From Strix aluco (taxonomy: Eukaryota > Chordata > Aves > Strigiformes > Strigidae), in assembly GCF_031877795.1 (NCBI RefSeq), contig NC_133940.1:11533985-11597984 (forward strand): DNA of 64,000 nt. Direction: 5' to 3'. The position numbers were made by a program, and so were the translations under genes. Below, piece by piece: positions 58,831 to 64,000 of the stretch; position 1 is the stretch's first letter, and each line of letters begins with the position of its first letter. The notes beneath the pieces were generated by a model. That model was not told the DNA's origin, made no database searches, and worked only from the letters and a program-made list of their open reading frames with translations.

Positions 58831-61800
58831 ATCTGATTTAGTGTTATATTATGCTTTATACATCCAAGGCAGAGCAATTTACTTCAGTTGCAGCTGCAAG
58901 GTCTCAGCACTGGTATATATTACAATCCCAAGTCAGATGTCCAGAATATACACAGCTAAGGTAAACCCCTTATCAAGTGTGGGTTTAGTAACCAGCATAG
59001 CATTACTGTGTGTCAGGAGCATGAAGAAAACCAATTCTCCAGGTCACTAACCATGAGGACATCTTTTTTTCTTCCTGCAACACTCTGCCTCATTCACTGA
59101 ATCCTATTCAGCTGCTGAAATAAATGAGATGGGATCTAAACAGTTTTCTTTCTACACAGGTTGCTGGGCCACAAACTGCTTGAGAATTGGAGAGTTTTCC
59201 AGATGAAATCACAACATTCTGCTGTTCTGCTCTTGCCTAAGCATCCCCTGTAGGTAGTTACCTGTCACAGGATACTGGGATAGATCAGCTCTCTGCTTGG
59301 ACCCCAAAAGTATCATCTTTTTTTTTTTTTTTTCTCTCTCTTCAACAAACCCCCTTTACATTCTCTTATTACATACCATTTTCTTTAAAACTGTATACTT
59401 CCTTACAAGTGTTGGGACCCATCACATAGATCAAAGTGCTGTAAACTTCTTTGTGGACCAGTTCTGGAAAAAGATCCAAAACTTCCACAGTGGGTTTCAG
59501 GTATGTACTGACAGCTGAAGAACAGGGAAGTTCAGCTATTTCATCCACTCTGCTTAGGGGCTACGGAGGACACAGGAGGGACACTTTTCCTGCCCGTGTC
59601 ATCTAACTCTCTCCTGGCAAAACCTACACAATCAAAAGTTGCAGTCGCAGGAAAACTCTTGTTTGGCTCCAGGGCTGGATCATACCCACTGTGAATAAAA
59701 CTTCTACAAAGTTTGCTGCAAAAATGAAATCTGAGAAAACTGAATTTACCAGAAGGTTTTAAAGTGCATTTAATTTTCAGAGTTTCATATTAAATCTTCA
59801 AGAATACTACCCTGGATATAACATCTACTCTTCCTCCTACCTACTTCTAGGAATATTTGAGGATGGCATTATGAGGTGGCAGATCATCTTTCAGTCTCAT
59901 TCTGGACATGTATAGTATTTTTGCTGGCATCTTTTGAACTACATTCAGACTGAGGCAGACGGTTTCCACATGCAAATTCAGAGTAGTTAAAGAGTGATAT
60001 GGATGTGTGAAAACTAGGTCTTATGATGAAGCTATTTAACGTTGATTTTTGGGTGGTGCTTCCTGCTCCACTTACACAGTAAGGATGCCATACATTTGTC
60101 CATGCATCTGGCCTCTCAGATTGTCACTAAATTATATTAAAGTGGACATTTAAATTCACGTTTATCAATATCTAAATGCCTTCATGAAGATTTTAAGAAA
60201 ATATATAGCAATTCCCAGTTGAAAATTCAGCTTAAGAAAAAAACCTGGAATATCAAGAAATCTGAAAAAGAATAAAATTTTACTTAAAATGCTGAATATT
60301 TCAGAATAACTGGTGTAATAAATCAAAATTGTGTGGAGGATATCAGAATATCACAGAAGAATATATCTACAAAAGCACAATATGTGAAATTTGACTTCCA
60401 AAACTGCAGGGGAAAGAAGAGAGGAAGAAAAGAAGAAAGGACAATTTTCAGGTTAGTTTGTTATAAAAAACCCCACGTCAGCTAATCTTTCTTGTCCCCT
60501 CAATATGTATTTAATGATTTATATTAAATGAATAGAATTGGATTTTTTATTTTTTGTGTTTGTTTTCTTTTTTCTTTACAAGAGAGCTTAAAGTTAGGCA
60601 AATATTATTCAGGAACAATTTTAGTTTAATTGATCTTGAGATACAAGAATGAACTGGAGGATCTCTTGAGACCACTCCCAGGTCTAATCGTCTATGATGA
60701 GTACCCAGAGACATCTGTAACTTGATGCAACTTATCAATCATAAAATAAAAAAATGTGCAGACTTCATAATGACCGTTACAGCACTATTTCTCAGCATGC
60801 AGTCATTTCAGTACTGGTATGTTATTTAATTGTAATGTGATCCTCACTCGAAAAGAAAAATGACACTCAGATGCATGAACTTTTGAAGTTAAAGTGCAGA
60901 GACACAGTCTGGGAATCTCCTCAAGCCTATTGCTTACTATTGCCAATATTCCCACAGCAAACATTATTATTATGATGATACAAAGCACTAAATGTTTGAA
61001 GGACTAAGATTTCAGTAAGTCACCATATGTCCAAATAAATCACGTAAGACAAGCATAAGAAAGGCAAGATATCCCAAGTCTTACAACAAGCAATAAACTA
61101 CAGAATTTATGCAAAGACTAGTGTGCAGGCGAGAAAATTCATTCATTCTTTTTTATAATTCCATACATTTCCTCACACATTTCATGTTTCTTGTTGACAC
61201 AAAACATAGTATTGTTTTATCTCCTTGTCTATGCATTCTTTTATAATATAAAACTTTCCCTACCTCAGTAATATCAGCTCAATCTATCACTTCACCCTAA
61301 CGCTCTCATCAAAATCAGGCAGTCTCACTCCATTTCTTGTTTACAGTATGTCACTGATTCATGCATCTTAACCTTCCTTCAGAGCTCAGGGAGCATTCCT
61401 ATATCTGAGCAGAATTTTAGTCCCTTCAGTCACTACACAGAAGAACAAAGCACACTGTGCAGATGCCACAAAAGAAACGCCAAACAACGTGCCACTGATC
61501 TCACACTGACCTCGCTTGCTTGCTTCCTTCATGTTTCTTTACTGACTTTCTGTAACTGTCTCTGTAACATTCGCTTCTCTGCTTTCATAACCCTATTAAT
61601 TAAGGCAAGCTCAACTAAGTACCCACTATATATCCAGAACTAATAAAAAGTACGTGTGAAGTCTGAAAAGAAAATATTCGGGAATATATTTCAATAAACC
61701 CCAGAAATCACATTGATAACAAACGCTTACTCATCTATCACCGCTTTTGGGAAACTGAAATTAATTTTCATGCACACATAGTTTACAGAGCAAGAAAAAA

Positions 61801-63735
61801 CACAGCATTTAAGAAGTGTCTAATTAACATAAATGAACAGCTAATTGCGAACAATAAACATTAGATGAAGAGAATCAGAATGCAAAAAGAAATGGAGGAT
61901 GCTGATTTGATCACATAAATCCCTGATCAAATATTTCAGGGCAGCTAACATTAATAGGAGCAAACATCTATTTGCTGCGAAGTTTTCTCAGGTCTATACA
62001 GATTTCTTTCCTACAACAGCATCTTACCCTAGCCCTGCATCTTACAAAGTAAGCAGACACAGGAAAAAAATGATTGGTCATTTAGGAAGAAAGCTTCTGT
62101 TTGTATCAAAATATCTATATGACAAACAAAAAGGTAAAATAACTGAAAAAATGAAACACACATGAAACTTAAAAAAATATTATTGTTACAGATCTTACTG
62201 TGGTGTGCTGAAGTCTCTTCAAGTATTGTCTTATATCCCAGCTCAAACCCTCTGAAAATGTTTGGTTTTGTTTGGTTTGTTGTTTTTTTTTTTTTTTTTC
62301 ATTTCAGTGTTTCTTAGTATTTCCCAGAATACTCTAGAGGTATTCTCCAGACTACCTTTCTTTCAGAGTATCTGAAAACTGTTTCTTTTCCCTTAAGGCA
62401 GCTGTGAAATAGCACGCTATAAACCTTATCCAAAAGTTTTGGAAGATTGAGCAGATCACAAAGCAATGTTTCATTTTCATTTTGTCTTAGTCCATTAAGG
62501 GATTACTAAATCAGTAAGCTGTGTGTAGCTAAATTGCTGAGGGGTTTTCCAATTAAATTCAAATTTTTACCTCTTTTTATTACTTGTAAATGTTCTGTCT
62601 AACATTTAACAGTTAATAAAAATCTCAGACAAAACAAATGAAGAAATAAAGAAATGGTCAACACTTTGCTTGACTCAAGAACAGCAAAATCCTTGAGTCA
62701 AAATGCTCTTTAATACCATGTTTGCAAATCACGACTATGTGCTAATATATTATTCCTATATTTTTGCCATGAGATCAATACCTCGTATCTGTAGGCATGT
62801 TAGCTAATGTGCTTACCTGAAACATTAAAATACCGTGATTACTTGAAAGAGAGAGAAAACTACTTTCTCATGTGTTAATATGTGATAAAAAACTGATAAT
62901 GAAATACTGATTGTTTATAATACAATCAAAGCAGAGACATTTATGGTGTTTAATGCTGGTTCTAGTTACAGGGTATACCTAAATATGTAACAATAGGGGT
63001 GATGCCCACAGCAATTCAGATATTCATAAAAAAAAAAAAATGCAAGCCAGCTTGGCACGTATAAATGGACATGCTTTCAGCAGCTGAAAACCATAAACAT
63101 TGCTGGAAGTAGCACCCCATGAGATTTTAAATAGCTGCTAAGCTATTACTACAGTCAAACACAAAGGCAATCAATTTGGAAGCTTTTCCGGGAGGAGTGT
63201 TCTGCTCCAGGTTTGGGATCTCAGACACGGATCTGCACATCCCCCTCTGCCACGACAACAGTTCTGCCATCACCTGGTGGTGCATCTCTCCCTGGCGTGC
63301 TTTGCGCTGGCGTGTCTGCACGCCTCCCAAGTCAAGGCTCACTCCTGTTTTATGGGGATAACGTACTCATTTGTGCGTAGGTATGTATACACACACACAC
63401 TTTCCCACCCCCCACTAGGTGCAACTGAGTGGGATATAGTACTTCACAGTTGTGTTTTTAATGCTCTGTAGCCCACAACTTCATCTGTTCTCATAAATAT
63501 TATGTCACATATTTTACAGATAGCTCACATTAAAAACATTTTATAATATAAATTATTAATGCAATTCTTATTTTCTTTACCTGTCCTGTGTGTATGTATT
63601 CACATCTCCACAGAAGAAAAAAAATTAACAACAACTTAAAATTAAAAGCATCTATGTTTTATCTTAAACAGCTTTGCAATCTTGTTGAGGATTTTGGTTT
63701 TTTAACATCATGCTTTTTTCCAAATCAATATGTAT
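58831..63735. other. AT-rich non-coding DNA, no gene recognised
   Basis: Open frames are at most 73 codons, none with a domain. T-rich tracts lie at 59317-59335 and 62281-62300, and an A13 run near 63028-63040. A GC-richer patch at 63185-63350 carries overlapping frames on both strands without recognisable products. Confidence 0.55.
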
Positions 63736-63892
63736 AGAATCACAGAATCACAGAACCATCTAGGTTGGAAGGGACCTTGAAGATCATCTAGTCCAACCGT
63801 TAACCTAGCACTGACAGATCCCAACTACACCATATCCCTAAGTGCTATGTCAACCCGCCTCTTGAACACCTCCAGGGATGGGGACTCCACCA
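63736..63892 (-). mobile_element. CR1 LINE 3'-end fragment
   Basis: AGAATCACAGAATCACAGAA, CTAGGTTGGAAGGGACCTTG, AAGATCATCTAGTCCAACCG, TTAACCTAGCACTGACAG and ACACCTCCAGGGATGGGGAC: antisense CR1 3' end, truncated after GACTCCACCATCC. A different subfamily from the 38-kb and 57-kb copies, judging by the TTAACCTAGCACTG segment. Confidence 0.9.
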
Positions 63893-64000
63893 TCCATATA
63901 GTTTACCAGGATCAAAAATTGTTGTGACGCTAACATTTATTGCTAAAATAAATATGTTCACTGTTCTCCACTGAACAGCAGTATCTGAAACACCCCAAAC
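63893..64000. other. Non-coding DNA to window end
   Basis: Short AT-rich remainder; nothing recognised. Confidence 0.7.

Noticed and set aside
1..64000. CRISPR arrays, bacterial operons or prophage
   Set aside because: Composition, CR1 and ERV content show vertebrate nuclear DNA; no regularly spaced direct repeats are present.

Overview
The window is a 64-kb stretch of AT-rich avian nuclear DNA. The bird assignment rests on CR1 retroposons of the avian type (octamer-like 3' tails, a 1.2-kb copy at 50.1-51.3 kb and five shorter copies) and on two class III (ERV-L/spuma-like) LTR elements of the kind found in bird genomes. I recognise no host protein-coding exon and no host RNA gene. Most of the window looks like intergenic or intronic sequence carrying ancient repeat relics: very old CR1, MIR-like SINEs, a hAT-like MITE and palindromic MITE fragments.

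The one strongly organised object is a young provirus at 39661-45153. It has two 529-bp LTRs that I read as identical, a 5-bp target duplication (GCTGC), a short spuma-like Gag frame without zinc knuckles, a UAG codon, and an intact in-frame Pol with protease, reverse transcriptase, RNase H and integrase. All the catalytic residues I looked for are present. There is no env; a 268-bp tail with a polypurine tract leads into the 3' LTR. Gag and Pol share one reading frame, and a bulged 8-bp stem lies 6 nt after the UAG, which suggests expression of Pol by stop-codon readthrough.

The most unusual feature lies just after the 5' LTR. The 18-nt primer-binding site for tRNA-Lys1,2 is not followed by ordinary leader. 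It continues without a break into the rest of the primer tRNA, so 40198-40273 is an exact antisense copy of a complete 76-nt mature tRNA-Lys(CUU), including the CCA that animal nuclear tRNA genes do not encode. The element therefore seems to have captured its whole primer by reverse transcription. The minus strand of the leader carries intact Pol III A and B boxes, with a T7 run about 80 nt downstream in U5.

Layout: 1-13.7 kb, AT-rich, with hAT-like and MIR-like relics near 2.5-2.9 kb; 13.7-33 kb, CR1 fragments, a MIR-like relic and a GC-richer stretch at 29.85-30.55 kb; 33.3-35.5 kb, palindromic MITE and ancient CR1 relics; 38.5 kb, a CR1 fragment; 39.66-45.15 kb, the provirus; 46.1-49.4 kb, MIR-like and palindromic relics; 50.1-51.3 kb, CR1; 54.75-55.86 kb, a 1.1-kb solo LTR whose U5 resembles that of the provirus; 56.9-57.5 kb, CR1 on the plus strand; 58.7 kb, a MIR-like relic; 63.7 kb, a CR1 tail.
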